Below, piece after piece: positions 1 to 10,476 of a stretch of 64,000 nt of DNA (its first letter is position 1; every line of letters starts with the position of its first letter). The notes under the pieces were generated by a model. The model was not told the DNA's origin. It saw only the letters and a program-made list of their open reading frames with translations, and made no database searches. The DNA is from Dactylorhiza incarnata (taxonomy: Eukaryota; Streptophyta; Magnoliopsida; Asparagales; Orchidaceae), in the NCBI GenBank assembly GCA_033032865.1, contig JAWHQI010000121.1, forward strand, positions 4,588,001 to 4,652,000. Reading direction: 5' to 3'. The position numbers and the translations under genes were made by a program.

Positions 1-639
1 TGGATCAACATGCTAACTCAACGCGAAGAACGCACGCTTGGACTTCAACGATCTTCAGCGATTCTTCGGCGTCCCCTTCAGATTACCTCATAGGGAGTTT
101 TTTTTATATTTATATTTTCATTTTATCTTTGTAACCAGTTTGGGAATTCGCCTCGTGTTGGCAACTAGGTCTGGGTAGGACTTAGGGAGTAATTCGCCTC
201 GTATTGGCGACTAGGTCTGTGTAGGACTTAGGGCTGAAATTCGCCTCGTGTTGGCAACTAGGTCTATGGAGTAGATCTAGGGGGTGCTCGAGGCATTTAT
301 GTGGATAGATTGGCTAGAGCGGCTTGAGGTCGTATCTAGGGAGAGATCGGCTAAATCCAACCGGTTCGTGGGGATACGAGTCGGTATAGAAAATGAAAAG
401 AGTCTTTAATATTTTGCCTCAATTTCTAGTGTAATAGAAATCAGATTTTGTAATCAATTTTATAAATGTTAATCATGTCTTTTCCTGTTCAAATAAAATT
501 GATTTCATTATTTCTATCTCTTCACTTTTGATTTAACTTACTTATAACAAAATATCAAAAGTTTTCTATTAAAGTTTAAATATTTCTAAAACCCTTATTC
601 ACCCCCCCCCCCCCTCTAAGGACGCCTACAAATCCAACA
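1..639 (+). mobile_element. 3' part of a Copia LTR (family A-like), cut by the window edge
   Basis: The sequence resembles the last part of the family-A LTR at 59870-60415. It has the same repeated phrase about a 'cgcctcgtgttggc' core (130-270), the same 'ccggttcgtggggatacgag' stretch near 360, and the same ending: 'ttattcac', a C run, 'tctaagg', then 'atccaaca'. The LTR ends at CA (638-639). No tRNA-Met primer site follows, unlike at 60418, so this is a 3' LTR of a plus-strand element lying to the left, or a solo LTR. It is clearly diverged from the other family-A LTRs. Confidence 0.75.
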
Positions 640-646
640 AAATATA

Positions 647-1574
647 TGTCGGGGTTGCAATCCCACGCCCTGGAGGAGTCCCCGTCCTCAACCGAAACAG
701 CGTGAGGGGACTCTCATTGTACGAAACATAATCACATGCACAAAAATACAGAACATACGGTCCTAAGACCGGGGAAAGAAATCGTTACCATTGACGCGTG
801 TTTCGGAGCCATGAAACGGTCACACCATCTTTCTCTCGGTGATTTGAGCATCCAAATGGCTCTTTCAAAACGATCTTCGGCACGAACTTAACTCAGCAAG
901 AAAGCCTCCCTTCTTCACGATTAGCAGCCACCAAAAAGGGCAATGCCCTAACTGAGAGCTTCTTCTTTCCCCTAGGCGGAGGTTTGGAAGGATGATTAGG
1001 CCAAACTGAGATGCTCTTACAGAGCTCTTAAAGAGGAGTTTTCAGTGAGAGGGACTCAACAATTCCTTCCTTAACTACCTCCTTCTCGGTCAGTCTACAC
1101 GCATAATTAGGGATTTCTCCTCCTCTCATTGTTGTCGATGAAGCAACAACTAGTGAAGCTTGGGTTCACGGCCCGGTGTAGCTCAGCAGAGGTCTTCCAC
1201 CCTTCTCTTAGTTGGTGCGCGCATGGAGGGCAGCAACTCAGTCGGCATTAACCAACAGGCTACCAGCTCGGCTCTCCCTTCATCGGCGACGGTGAAGATG
1301 GCAGAAACGACAACCCCCTTGTCCTTCAAGGTCGGTCGGCGGTTCACGGGAGCGGGGTGGCGACAAAAAGGAGGAACGATCTCACCTTCCCTCTCCCTTG
1401 ACGGCGCGCGCGACTGGGCACGCAAAAGAGCAGACGGGAGAGGGGAATCGGGAATGAGCTGGGAGAGATTTAGGTTTAGGTTTTAAGTTAAACCCAATCC
1501 ATATCCGCACACCATGTTTCAGCTATCCGCACCCCATCATTAAATTCTGGATTTTAAAGTTTTGGGGCGTTACA
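647..1574 (-). mobile_element. Putative 3' LTR of Gypsy-like element D
   Basis: On the minus strand this unit begins TGTAACGCCCC and ends CCCCGACA, giving the TG...CA ends of an LTR. Immediately upstream in that orientation (1575-1596) lies a G-rich polypurine tract, including a run of 19 G (C on the plus strand, 1578-1596), as expected before a 3' LTR. TGTAAC-type starts are common in plant Gypsy LTRs. No second copy of this LTR is visible in the window, so the boundaries rest on the terminal bases and the polypurine tract only. The small ORFs at 1160-1486 and 1183-1425 overlap on opposite strands and look meaningless. Confidence 0.55.
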
Positions 1575-2878
1575 ATTCCCCCCCCCCCCCCCCCCCGCCT
1601 TATTGAAATTTCGACCCGAAATTTATTTTTAGCCTCTGGCATAAGGGATACATAAGTCAAATTTCAAAACGACCTATGGGTTATGGACCCACCACGCTTC
1701 CGCTGCGCTGCTTGGATTTGCACATTCATGAGGAAAATCAAGCGATCTTAAACGTGGTGAGATACCAACCTAGGAGGTCATGGATAACATTCGTACGACT
1801 TTTCAAGGCTCGGGGAATCATCCTAGATTCTGACTTTCAAACATCGACGAATCTTTACATACATTACATCACCATGATTCACCCGTCATATAAGTTATAG
1901 CCACAAAGCCTTGCAAACTTTCATTTTCGTCACTCCTTAATCACTTTATCATGTCAGGAAAGGTTACACTCTTCCCAAAATGAGAAGCTTCAAACTCTCA
2001 TAGGAGAATCAATTCATTACATTGATTCCAATTCTTTGCGAGTTCACTTACACTCCAAACACGTCAAGACTGTGATAGTTTTGGAAGTTAATCATTGGCG
2101 GTAATCATACCAGAACATCACATCTATTCAACACGTACAAGCACCAACATAATCACTACTATTCGCATTGTGTAAGCCACACACAAAAGAGAATTTATGC
2201 CTGAGATATCACAATCTCAACAGAGCGCATTCACTTGGATTTTCTCTAAACTTTCATTCAACGCAAGCAACAAGCTGAATAGATTAAACCTTTCCAAAGG
2301 TTTCACTACATAGGTCATTACGACCATATAGGTTCACCTATACAACGATTTCAAGGATCATGTCCTCAAACCATACATCTCCAACTCACGACACATAAAT
2401 TCTCGTATTGTCGCGCCAACAATTCAATTTCGAACGAATTACCTTCAACCCATCATAGGATAGACTAGCAACGCTTCACGAGTGTTATTTACCAAGTGAC
2501 ACGAATAACAATTTCCATTCACCAACATGTTAGGAAATCAACCTCATAAAGGGTCATCACTACATAGCCACATAATAAGAAAACACGACTAAATTGCTAT
2601 AATCATCTTTCACGCTAAGTCCACAATTCTTGCACGAATCCAAGCATTGCACATGATAAACACACATTTTGCTACCAAAAATTTCAATTCTCGCTTATCA
2701 ACTCAAAACCTCAAATGCAATATGTCAATATCTCGTCATGGCTCTTCCATAGGTTGAGCAATAGCCTTAACATGCTCGCATTCATCATGATTTATTATGA
2801 CCAATTGACCTCATACATAAGCCAATCACCAAATTGACACGAGTCTTAACCCATGCTAGAAAATTATAAGTAGAACTT
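1575..2878 (-). other. 3' noncoding internal region of element D, up to the Copia B insertion
   Basis: No open frame of interest is present. Around 2090-2520 the sequence aligns by eye, with much divergence, to 41190-41580, 42440-42835, 49870-50290 and 51375-51800. Shared phrases include 'cacaaaagagaa', 'ctcacgaca(c/a)ataaat' and 'cttcacgag(t/c)gt'. This ties the region to the Gypsy-like sequence on the far side of Copia B. The right edge is the Copia B insertion; the five bases before it (2874-2878, aactt) nearly match the five after the far LTR (41183-41187, cactt). Confidence 0.5.
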
Positions 2879-3003
2879 TGTTGGGTATTATTACTACAAT
2901 AACCTTGATTTGAAGAAGTATCTCTTAAAACTAAGATGAATTGATTTTGTATTTGATGGTACTTTCAGATGTGGTCCTACAGGTACATATTGCTAAGTGT
3001 AGA
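2879..3003 (+). repeat. Copia B LTR1, left piece
   Basis: First 125 bp of the B LTR, beginning TGTTGGGTATT as at 29761 and 39348. It differs from LTR2/LTR3 at four positions by eye. It is cut at 3003 by insertion of Gypsy element T, whose 5-bp target duplication GTAGA is 2999-3003 on this side and 20294-20298 on the other. The LTR resumes at 20299. Confidence 0.93.
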
Positions 3004-3290
3004 TGTTGAAACCGACTACTCGGCCTCTCTGGAGTTCGGGGTCCCAAAAAGGGGTGGTCTCACACCTACTTCTCTCGAACCAGCTCTCTAGGCAAGAGCA
3101 CTTGGATGTTGGAAACTGACCTTAGGCTACAGCGAGGAGGTCCCACCTCACACCCGGAAGACCAGAGAGATCTTCCCCTCCCTAGCCAATGCTGAGCCAG
3201 AGGCACCAAAGGAGAGCTCGACAAGTCAAGAGCTCTCAGGGGAGGAGAAGATCCGGAATTTGGAATCCCTCTCTTTGGTGCCCCTTAGGG

Positions 3291-3303
3291 TCTATTTATA
3301 GGA
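3291..3303 (-). promoter_or_regulatory. TATA box of T 3' LTR
   Basis: Minus strand reads CCTATAAATAGAC. The equivalent site in the other LTR (about 9361-9373) reads TATATAAATAGAC. Its position places the C-rich minisatellite upstream of the TATA box, that is, in U3. Confidence 0.6.
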
Positions 3304-3469
3304 TTTTTGAAGTTGGGCTGCAAATAGCCAAAAACTGGTTTGCCAGATTACCAAAATACCCCTAAATTGGGCTGCGGATAGCCTAATCCCGCTGTTCTGA
3401 AGCGCTAAACGCAGACCACCGGTCTGCAAACAGTAAAACTGGACGAGGGGGGTCTCCCTTGGACGAGAG

Positions 3470-4600
3470 AGAGGGAGGGGCGAGACCCCTCCTCCCCTCT
3501 CTCCGCCTCTCCCTTGCTGGGCGAGAGAGGGAGGGGCGAGCCCCCCCCCCCCCCCCCCCCTCCCCTCTCTCCGCCTCCCCCTTGCTGGGCGAGAGAGGGA
3601 GGGGCGAGACCCCCCTCCCCTCTCTCCGCCTCCCTTTGCAGGGCTAGAGAGGGAGGGGCGAGACCCCCCTCCCATCTCTCTGACCCTCCTCCTGGGCGAG
3701 AGAGGGAGGGGCGAGACCCCCCCCCCCCCTCCCCTCTCTCCGACCCTCCTCCTGGGCGAGAGAGGGAGGGGCGATACCCCCCCTCCCCTCTCTCCGACCC
3801 TCCTCCTGGGCGAGAGAGGGAGGGGCGAGACCTCCCCTCCCCTCTCTCCGACCCTCCTCCTGGGCGAGAGAGGGAGGGGTGAGACCCCCCCTCCCCTCTC
3901 TCCGACCCTCCTCCTGGGCAAGAGAGGGAGGGGCGAGACCCCCCCCCCCCTCCCCTCTCTCTGACCCTCCTCCTGGGCGAGAGAGGGAGGGGCGAGACCC
4001 CCCCCCCCCTCCCCTCTCTCCGACCCTCCTCCTTGGCGAGAGAGGGAGGGGCGATACCCCCCCCCCCCCTCCCCTCTCTCCGACCCTCCTCCTGGGCGAG
4101 AGAGGGAGGGGAGAGGCCCCCCCCCCCCTCCCCTCTCTCCGACCCTCCTCCTGGGCGAGAGAGGGAGGGGCGAGACCCCCCCCCCCCCCTCCCCTCTCTC
4201 CGACCCTCCTCCTGGGCGAGAGTGGGAGGGGCGAGACCCCCCTCCCCTCTCTCCGACCCTCCTCCTGGGCGAGAGAGGGAGGGGCGAGACCCCCCCCCCT
4301 CCCCTCTCTCTGACCCTCCTCCTGGGCGAGAGAGGGAGGGGCGAGACCCCCCCCCCCCCCCTCCCCTCTCTCCGACCCTCCTCCTGGGCGAGAGAGGGAG
4401 GGGCGATACCCCCCCTCCCCTCTCTCCGACCCTCCTCCTGGGCGAGAGAGGGAGGGGCGAGACCCACCCTCCCCTCTCTCCGACCCTCCTCCTGGGCGAG
4501 AGAGGGAGGGGCGAGACCCGCCTCCCCCCTCTCCGACCCTCCTCCTGGGCGAGAGTGGGAGGGGTGAGACCCCCCCTCCCCTCTCTCCGACCCTATCTCT
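3470..4600. repeat. C-rich U3 minisatellite of element T (3' LTR copy)
   Basis: About 20 tandem units of roughly 50-60 bp. Each contains 'gggcgagagagggaggggcgag', a C run of variable length (about 6 to 20), 'tcccctctctccgaccctcctcct', or a diverged version with 'cgcctcccttgc' at the left end (3500-3640). Length variation is almost all in the C run. Because frames stay partly open through the repeats, long low-complexity ORFs (for example 3292-4677 minus and 4033-4869 plus) appear; these are artefacts. The minus strand is G-rich with many GGG runs and could form G-quadruplexes. Confidence 0.95.
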
Positions 4601-4676
4601 CCTTCCGCGCGGTTCGATGCTACCAAGCTGTCTTCCCCGGAGCCTCGGGAGTACTCGGCGAATATAGGGTTGTACA

Positions 4677-4693
4677 CAATCCCCGCTCTTTTC
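4677..4693 (-). other. Polypurine tract of element T
   Basis: On the minus strand the purine-rich run GAAAAGAGCGGGGATTG directly precedes the 3' LTR start TGTACAACC. It is the expected primer for plus-strand DNA synthesis in reverse transcription. Confidence 0.7.
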
Positions 4694-4938
4694 GAGTGTG
4701 GCTCACGCTCGGAAAGAACTGTCCAACCCTATATATTCGACGAGTGTCGCTGGGAACCCGATTATCGGTGCTATCTCGGAAAAATACATTGCCCTCCCAA
4801 GGGGTCCTCCAACCCTGCCGGCTAATGAGAGCCCGGCTAGCGAGTCTGCTCGGGACTAAGAGATTCTAGGAGCGAGCTCTACTAGTGGTCGACATTGGGT
4901 CGACACACTCCTAGGAGCGAGCTCTACTAGTGAGAGCC
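4694..4938 (-). other. Noncoding stretch of T before the satellite
   Basis: Unique sequence with no credible ORF. Toward its right end a short phrase (ctaggagcgagctctactag) occurs twice, at about 4866 and 4911. It then runs into 'tgagagccacccagctagtgagagcc', which resembles the satellite monomer, so this looks like the degenerate edge of the array. Confidence 0.6.
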
Positions 4939-6760
4939 ACCCAGCTAGTGAGAGCCTGGAGTGGGGAAGACCTCTTGATGTTGATCTTACCCATCCGAGG
5001 ATCATTCGACCCACCCAGCTAGTGAGAGCCTGGAGAGAGGAGGACATCTCGATGGTAAGATCTTCCTTCCGAGGATCATTCGACCCACCCAGCTAGTGAG
5101 AGCCTGGAGTGAGGAGGACATCTCGGCGCTGAACTTACCCATCCGAGGATCACTCGACCCACCCAGCTAGTGAGAGCCTGGAGTGAGGAGGACATCTCGA
5201 TGGTAAGATCTTCCTTCCGAGGATCATTCGACCCACCCAGCTAGTGAGAGCCTGGAGTGAGGAGGACATCTCGGCGCTGAACTTACCCATCCGAGGATCA
5301 TTCGACCCACCCAGCTAGTGAGAGCCTGGAGTGAGGAGGACATCTCGATGGTAAGCTCTTCCTTCCGAGGATCATTCGACCCACCCAGCTAGTGAGAGCC
5401 TGGAGTGAGGAGGACATCTCGACGCTGAACTTACCCATCCGAGGATCATTCGACCCACCCAGCTAGTGAGAGCCTGGAGTGAGGAGGACATCTCGATGGT
5501 AAGCTCTTCCTTCCGAGGATCATTCGACCCACCCAGCTAGTGAGAGTCTGGAGTGACGAGGACATCTCGGCGCTGAACTTACCCATCCGAGGATCATTCG
5601 ATCCACCCAGCTAGTGAGAGCCTTGAGTGAGGAGGGCATCTCGATGGTAAGCTCTTCCTTCCGAGGATCATTCGACCCACCCAGCTAGTGAGAGCCTGGA
5701 GTGAGGAGGACATCTCGGCGCTGAACTTACCCATCCGAGGATCATTCGACCCACCCAGCTAGTGAGAGGCTGGAGTGAGGAGGACATCTCGATGGTAAGC
5801 TCTTCCTTCCGAGGATCATTCGACCCACCCAGATAGTGAGAGCCTGGAGTGAGGAGGACATCTCGGCGCTGAACTTACCCATCCGAGGATCATTCGACCT
5901 ACCCAGCTAGTGAGAGCCTGGAGTGAGGAGGACATCTCGATGGTAAGCTCTTCCTTCCGAGGATCATTCGACCCACCCAGCTAGTGAGAGCCTGGAGTGA
6001 GGAGGACATCTCGGCGCTGAACTTACCCATCCGAGGATCGTTCGAACGACCCAGCTAGTGAGAGCCTGGAGTGAGGAGGACATCTCGATGGTAAGCTCTT
6101 CCTTCCGAGGATCATTCGACCCACCCAGCTAGTAAAAGCCTGGAGTGAGGAGGACATATCGGCGTTGAACTTACCCATCCGAGGTTCATTCGACCCACCC
6201 AGCTAGTGAGAGCCTGGAGTGAGGAGGACATCTCGATGGTAAGCTCTTCCTTCCGAGGATCATTCGACCCACCTAGCTAGTGAGAGCCTGGAGTGAGGAG
6301 GACATCTCGGCGCTGAACTTACCCATCCGAGGATCATTCGACCCACCCAGCTAGTGAGATCCTGGAGTGAGGAGGACATCTCGATGGTAAGCTCTTCCTT
6401 CCGAGGATCATTCGACCCACCCATCTAGTGAGAGCCTGGAGTGAGGAGGACATCTCGGCGCTGAACTTACCCATCCGAGGATCATTCGACCCACCCAGCT
6501 AGTGAGAGCCGTGAGTAAGGAGGACATCTCGATGGTAAGCTCTTCCTTCCGAGAATCATTCGACCCACCCAACTAGTGAGAGCCTGGAGTGAGGAGGACA
6601 TCTCGGCGCTGAACTTACCCATCCGAGGATCGTTCGACCCACCCAGCTAGTGAGACCCTGGAGTGAGGAGGACATCTCGATGGTAAGCTCTTCCTTCCGA
6701 GGATCATTCGACCCACCCAGCTAGTGAGAGCCTGGAGTGAGGAGGACATCTCGGCGCTGA
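4939..6760. repeat. Higher-order satellite: 74-bp monomers alternating as 148-bp dimers
   Basis: The phrase 'ccagctagtg' or a one-base variant starts at 4941, 5015, 5089, 5163, 5237, 5311, 5385 and so on to 6717. That is exactly 24 steps of 74 bp with no insertion or deletion. Monomers strictly alternate between one with 'cgctgaacttacccatccgagg' and one with 'atggtaag(c/a)tcttccttccgagg' in the middle. Only scattered substitutions occur. Neither 74 nor 148 is a multiple of 3, so the array cannot keep a frame. It occupies the place of pol in element T. Confidence 0.97.
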
Positions 6761-6935
6761 ATGTACTAAACATATAAGCAAAAATAACTCCATCCATCTA
6801 ATGGGGGGATTTCCCTTATCAAAACCTCCTGGCCCAACCAGCGAGGGGTAGAACTTGCTACAAAGGAAAACAACATACAATAAACACAACATACCCCCCA
6901 CGGCACTCGCCTCTCAGGCTGCTTGGGTAAGATGA
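6761..6935 (-). other. Short noncoding link between protease and satellite in T
   Basis: The last satellite monomer breaks off at about 6760, and unrelated sequence leads to the end of the protease frame at 6936. No motif of integrase or reverse transcriptase is seen on either strand. Confidence 0.6.
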
Positions 6936-7466
6936 TCATTCCTCTGCTCCTGCTGCCCCTCCCATCTTGCTCCTGCTCTCCATGATCTTCTCCATCTCCT
7001 CCGCCCCTGCCTGCAAAGAGATGTTGTTGACGGCTGTGACGTAGCAGTGCCTTCCCATCCTGGGGTCTCCGCGGATCCTGACTTGGATTCCTCCAGCGTT
7101 GAACTTGAGGCATTGGTGGAAGGATGACGGTACGCATCGGAAGGCGCTGATGAGGGGTCTTCTGAAGATCGCATTGTAACTGCTAGGAGCGTCAACTATG
7201 ACGAACCGACAGTTCCTTGAACCTCCTCCCATCGTCACTTGGAGTCCAACTCCACCCTCTACCTCTTTCCTTTCTCCGGAGAATCCAAACAAGGGTCCAT
7301 CTGAGGCCAGCACCCTCCTTGCCTCCACCTTCAACTCATCAAACGCATTCTTGAAAATGACGTTGACAGAGCTCCCATTGTCAACGAGGATCCGAGAGAC
7401 AGTGTAACCTTCGATGGCTGTCTGAATGACCAGCGCATCACAGAATGGATCCTCGTGATCTGGCAT
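6936..7466 (-). pseudogene. Retropepsin-like protease region of Tat-type element T
   Basis: A 176-residue open frame. It contains the aspartic protease active-site motif ILVDNGSSVNVIF near residues 26-38 and downstream phrases typical of Tat proteases: PLFGFSGE near 58-65 and SYNAIFRRPLISAFR near 96-110. Such enzymes cleave the Gag(-Pol) polyprotein. The catalytic Asp-Asn-Gly-Ser form is usual for this group. The N-terminal link to gag is broken by frame changes between 7467 and 7820, and nothing resembling pol follows. Called a pseudogene because it is detached from gag in frame. Confidence 0.85.
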
Positions 7467-7576
7467 GTCCTTGCTTGAGAAAGTGATTTTCTCCTGGGGA
7501 GGTGGGTCCTATGATGTTGAAGCGACACTGCATCGATATACGGTGTGGAGGCTTGCCTTACGGGTGGCCTCGATCC

Positions 7577-9050
7577 CTACCCCCCCCCCCCCCCCCCCCC
7601 CCCCCCGTGGATCACCGCGACCCGTCCTTTGGCTCCCACGTCAGCTCGATCCTCGCAGATGTCATCATCCGCTGCTGCTCTAGGTAAAACTTCTTCAATC
7701 CGCACTGGCGGCTGCTGTTGTGTCTGACCTCTCGCCTCTCTCACCTCCAGGAACTCTGGGCAGGTAGTTGTTGCATGCCCTTCTGCTTGGCGGAAGTCGC
7801 AGTATAGCACCGCCCTTCCCCCCTTCTCCTACGGGATGGGATGTCTCTTGCTTCAACTCCTCCTCCTCTTCGAATCGCCATGGATTGAGCTGGAGGGGGT
7901 AGGAGCTGCCTCCAAAGAGGAGGGTTGGGCCTCCCTTGGCCTCCATAAAAGTTCCCCCCCCCCCCCCCCTCCCCTTGGGCTAGACCCCTCCCTTGCTCCT
8001 GACCCCCCTGGGGTCCCTGGTACCCTTGGCCCCTCTGCTCTTCCCTCCTCCATCCTTCCTGCTGCCTGAGGCCGCCTTGTTCTCTTGGCTCGGCCTCCAC
8101 CAACTTTGCCAACTTCTTTGCCAGCCCCGGGTTTGCCGCCTCGGTGGCTATCTCCTTTGCAGCTTTCTCCATCAGCTCCTCAAAGGACAAGGGAGTCTTC
8201 CTAGTTAGGCGCATTTTGAAGAGGCTCTCTCGTAGCCCTACGGTGAAAGCCATCTGGAGGGCATACCCCGACACCTCCTGGATGTTCAGGATCTCCTCCT
8301 GGAATCTGTCCACGTACTGGGCCAACGTATCCTCATGCCTCTGCTTGATCAGGAAAATGGACTCAGCATTCTTCTTCCTCTTCTTGGATGTGGAGAAGCG
8401 TAGCTGGAAGCCTCGGCTCAAATACTCGAAGCTGTAAATGGAGCCAGCCGGGAGCTGGTGGAACCAGTCCCTAGCTTTGTCCTTCAGGGTGATGGCGAAG
8501 AGACGGCACTTGAACGCATCCGTCATGGGCCTGATGGAGACGGTATCCTCGAACCACTGCCGGTGCTGGACGGGATCATCCTTCCCGGTATAGAAGGTCA
8601 TGTTGGGCTCCTTGAAGCCTTCCGGGAAGGGAGCCGAGATGATCAGCTCGCTAAAGGTAGACCCCCCACTCGCTGGCTTCGCGAGCTCCACTTGCGCGAC
8701 CCCTGCTCCGAGCGAGACCCCACTTACTGGGCTCGGGAAAAGCACTCGCCCGGCGAGGTCCCGCTCTCCACTCTCAGTCATTGGTTCCTTGCCTGGCCGA
8801 CCCCCTGGGGCAACCTCTCCTGACCCCCGTGGGCGAGCACTCCTTGCGACCCAGAAGGTGGTGTCTGGGGGGAGGGAGCCGAGCAGTCACCTCCCCTGGC
8901 GATGCCTTGGAGCAGCTCCATGACTCCCTTGATGGCCGTCATGAACTCTCCCCTCCCCACAAACTCACTTGGGAGGTGAGACCCCTCATCGTCTCCTCCT
9001 CCGAGGTCTCCTGCCATGAGATTTGGTTCAAGAACTTCTATGCTGACCAC
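7577..9050 (-). pseudogene. gag of Tat-type Gypsy element T, frameshifted
   Basis: Three overlapping minus-strand frames make one gag. 8778-9050 gives the N-terminal part, including a GVMELLQGIARG stretch. 7741-8781 (346 aa) carries the capsid-like retrotransposon gag domain (NMTFYTGKDDPVQHRQWFED near 59, then KDKARDWFHQLPAGSI, then EYLSRGFQLRFSTSKK). 7577-7810 continues with a degenerate zinc knuckle (YCDFRQAEGHATTTC). The changes of frame are near 8780 and 7810-7820. A run of 27 C (7580-7606) and another near 7957-7972 encode Gly/Pro stretches and are likely slippage sites. Gag would form the virus-like particle; this copy cannot make a continuous protein. Confidence 0.85.
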
Positions 9051-9074
9051 TCTCCACGCTCACCGCACCAAAAA
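9051..9074 (-). other. Leader and presumed primer-binding site of element T
   Basis: On the minus strand the bases directly after the 5' LTR read TTTTTGGTGCGGTGAGCG. The position is that of a primer-binding site, and the TTTTGG(T/C)GC beginning resembles Tat elements. I cannot assign the tRNA with confidence. Confidence 0.45.
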
Positions 9075-10476
9075 TGTTGAAACTGACTACTCGGCCTCTG
9101 TGGAGTTCGGGGTCCCAAAAAGGGGTGGTCTCACACCTACTTCTCTCGAACCAGCTCTCTAGGCAAGAGCAATTGGATGTTGGAAACTGACCCTAGGCTA
9201 CAGCGAGGAGGTCCCACCTCACACCCGGAAGACCTGAGAGATCTTCCCCTCCCTAGCCAATGCTGAGCCAGAGGCACCAAAGGAGAGTTCGACAAGTCAA
9301 GAGCTCTCAGGGGAGGAGAAGATCCGGAATTTGGAATCCCTCTCTTTGGTGCCCCTTAGGGTCTATTTATATGATTTTTGAAGTTGGGCTGCAAATAGCC
9401 AAAAACTGGTTTTGCCAGATTACCAAAATACCCCCAAATTGGGCTGCGGATACCCTAATCCCGTTGTTCTGAAGCGCTAAACGCAGACCACCGGTCTGCG
9501 AACAGTAAAACTGGACGAGGGGGGTCTCCCCTGGATGAGAGAGAGGGAGGGGCGAGACCCCTCCTCCCCTCTCTCCGCCTCTCCCTTGCTGGGCGAGAGA
9601 GGGAGGGGCGAGACCCCCCCCCCCCTCCCCTCTCTCCGCCTCCCCCTTGCTGGGCGAGAGAGGGAGGGGCGAGACCCCCCCTCCCCTTTCTCCACCTCCC
9701 TTTGCTGGACGAGAGAGGGAGGGGCGAGACCCCCCTCCCCTCTCTCCGACCCTCCTCCTGGGCGAGAGAGGGATGGGCGATACCCCCCCTCCCCTCTCTC
9801 CGACCCTCCTCCTGGGCGAGAGAGGGAGGGGCGAGACCCCCCACCCCTCTCTCCAACCCTCCTCCTGAGCGAGAGAGGGAGGGGCGAGACCTCCCCTCCC
9901 CTCTCTCCGACCCTCCTCCTGGGCGAGAGAGGGAGGGGCGAGACCCCCCCTCCCCTCTCTCCGACCCTCCTCCTGGGCGAGAGAGGGAGGGGCGATACCC
10001 CCCCTCCCCTCTCTCCGACCCTCCTCCTGGGCGAGAGAGGGAGGGGCGAGACCCCCCCCCCCCCCCTCCCCCCCTCCCCTCTCTCCGACCCACCTCCTGG
10101 GCGAGAGAGGGAGGGGCGAGACCCCCCCTCCCCTCTCTCTGACCCTCCTCCTGGGCGAGAGTGGGAGGGGCGAGACCCCCCCCCCTCCCCTCTCTCCGAC
10201 CCTCCTCCTGGGCGAGAGAGGGAGGGGCGAGACCCCCCCTCCCCTCTCTCCGACCCTCCTCCTGGGCGAGAGAGGGAGGGGCGAGACCCCCCTCCCCTCT
10301 CTCCGACCCTCCTCCTGGGCGAGAGAGGGAGGGGTGAGACCCCCCCCCTCCCCTCTCTCCGACCCTCCTCCTGGTCGAGAGAGGGAGGGGCGATACCCCC
10401 CCTCCCCTCTCTCTGACCCTCCTCCTAGGCGAGAGAGTGAGGGGCGAGACCCCCCCCCCCTCCCCTCTCTCCGACC
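9075..10476 (-). repeat. 5' LTR of element T, portion left of Copia A
   Basis: Matches the 3' LTR from its first base (tgttgaaac). It includes a TATA box near 9361-9373 and the U3 minisatellite from about 9540 to 10476. It is interrupted inside a minisatellite unit at 'ctctctccgacc' by Copia A and continues at 19766 with 'ctcctcctgggcgag', exactly the next bases of the unit. Confidence 0.95.
9540..10476. repeat. C-rich U3 minisatellite of element T (5' LTR copy, left part)
   Basis: Same unit as 3470-4600, with diverged 'cgcctcc(c)cttgctgggcgag' units at the left end and regular 'ccgaccctcctcctgggcgag' units after. Continues at 19761-20215 beyond Copia A. The frames through it (9367-10617 minus, 9535-10416 plus and others) are low-complexity artefacts. 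Confidence 0.95.

Larger units (their letters stand above)
3004..4676 (-). repeat. 3' LTR of Gypsy element T
   Basis: Plus-strand start 'tgttgaaac' matches 9075 and end 'gggttgtaca' matches 20293. The segment 3004-3460 aligns almost base for base with 9075-9530. The middle is a C-rich minisatellite. The LTR is 1673 bp against 1930 bp for the interrupted 5' LTR; the difference lies in repeat copy number. A 7-bp-arm palindrome (GCAGACC/GGTCTGC, 3-nt spacer) near 3413-3429 recurs at the same place in the other LTR. Confidence 0.92.

Noticed and set aside
1171..1200. tRNA-like A box ('ggtgtagctcagcagagg')
   Set aside because: No B box (ggttcgaatcc type), no acceptor stem pairing and no T-arm downstream.
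3292..4869. Long ORFs on both strands (461, 278, 144 aa) rich in Pro, Arg, Gly
   Set aside because: They are readings of the C-rich minisatellite in several frames and both strands at once; frame continuity depends on C-run length. The same holds for 9367-10617, 9535-10416 and 19716-20565.
4939..6760. CRISPR-like look: constant unit with two alternating middle segments
   Set aside because: The 'spacers' are only two sequences repeated 12 times, the unit is 74 bp, there are no cas genes, and the context is a plant retrotransposon. It is a dimeric satellite.
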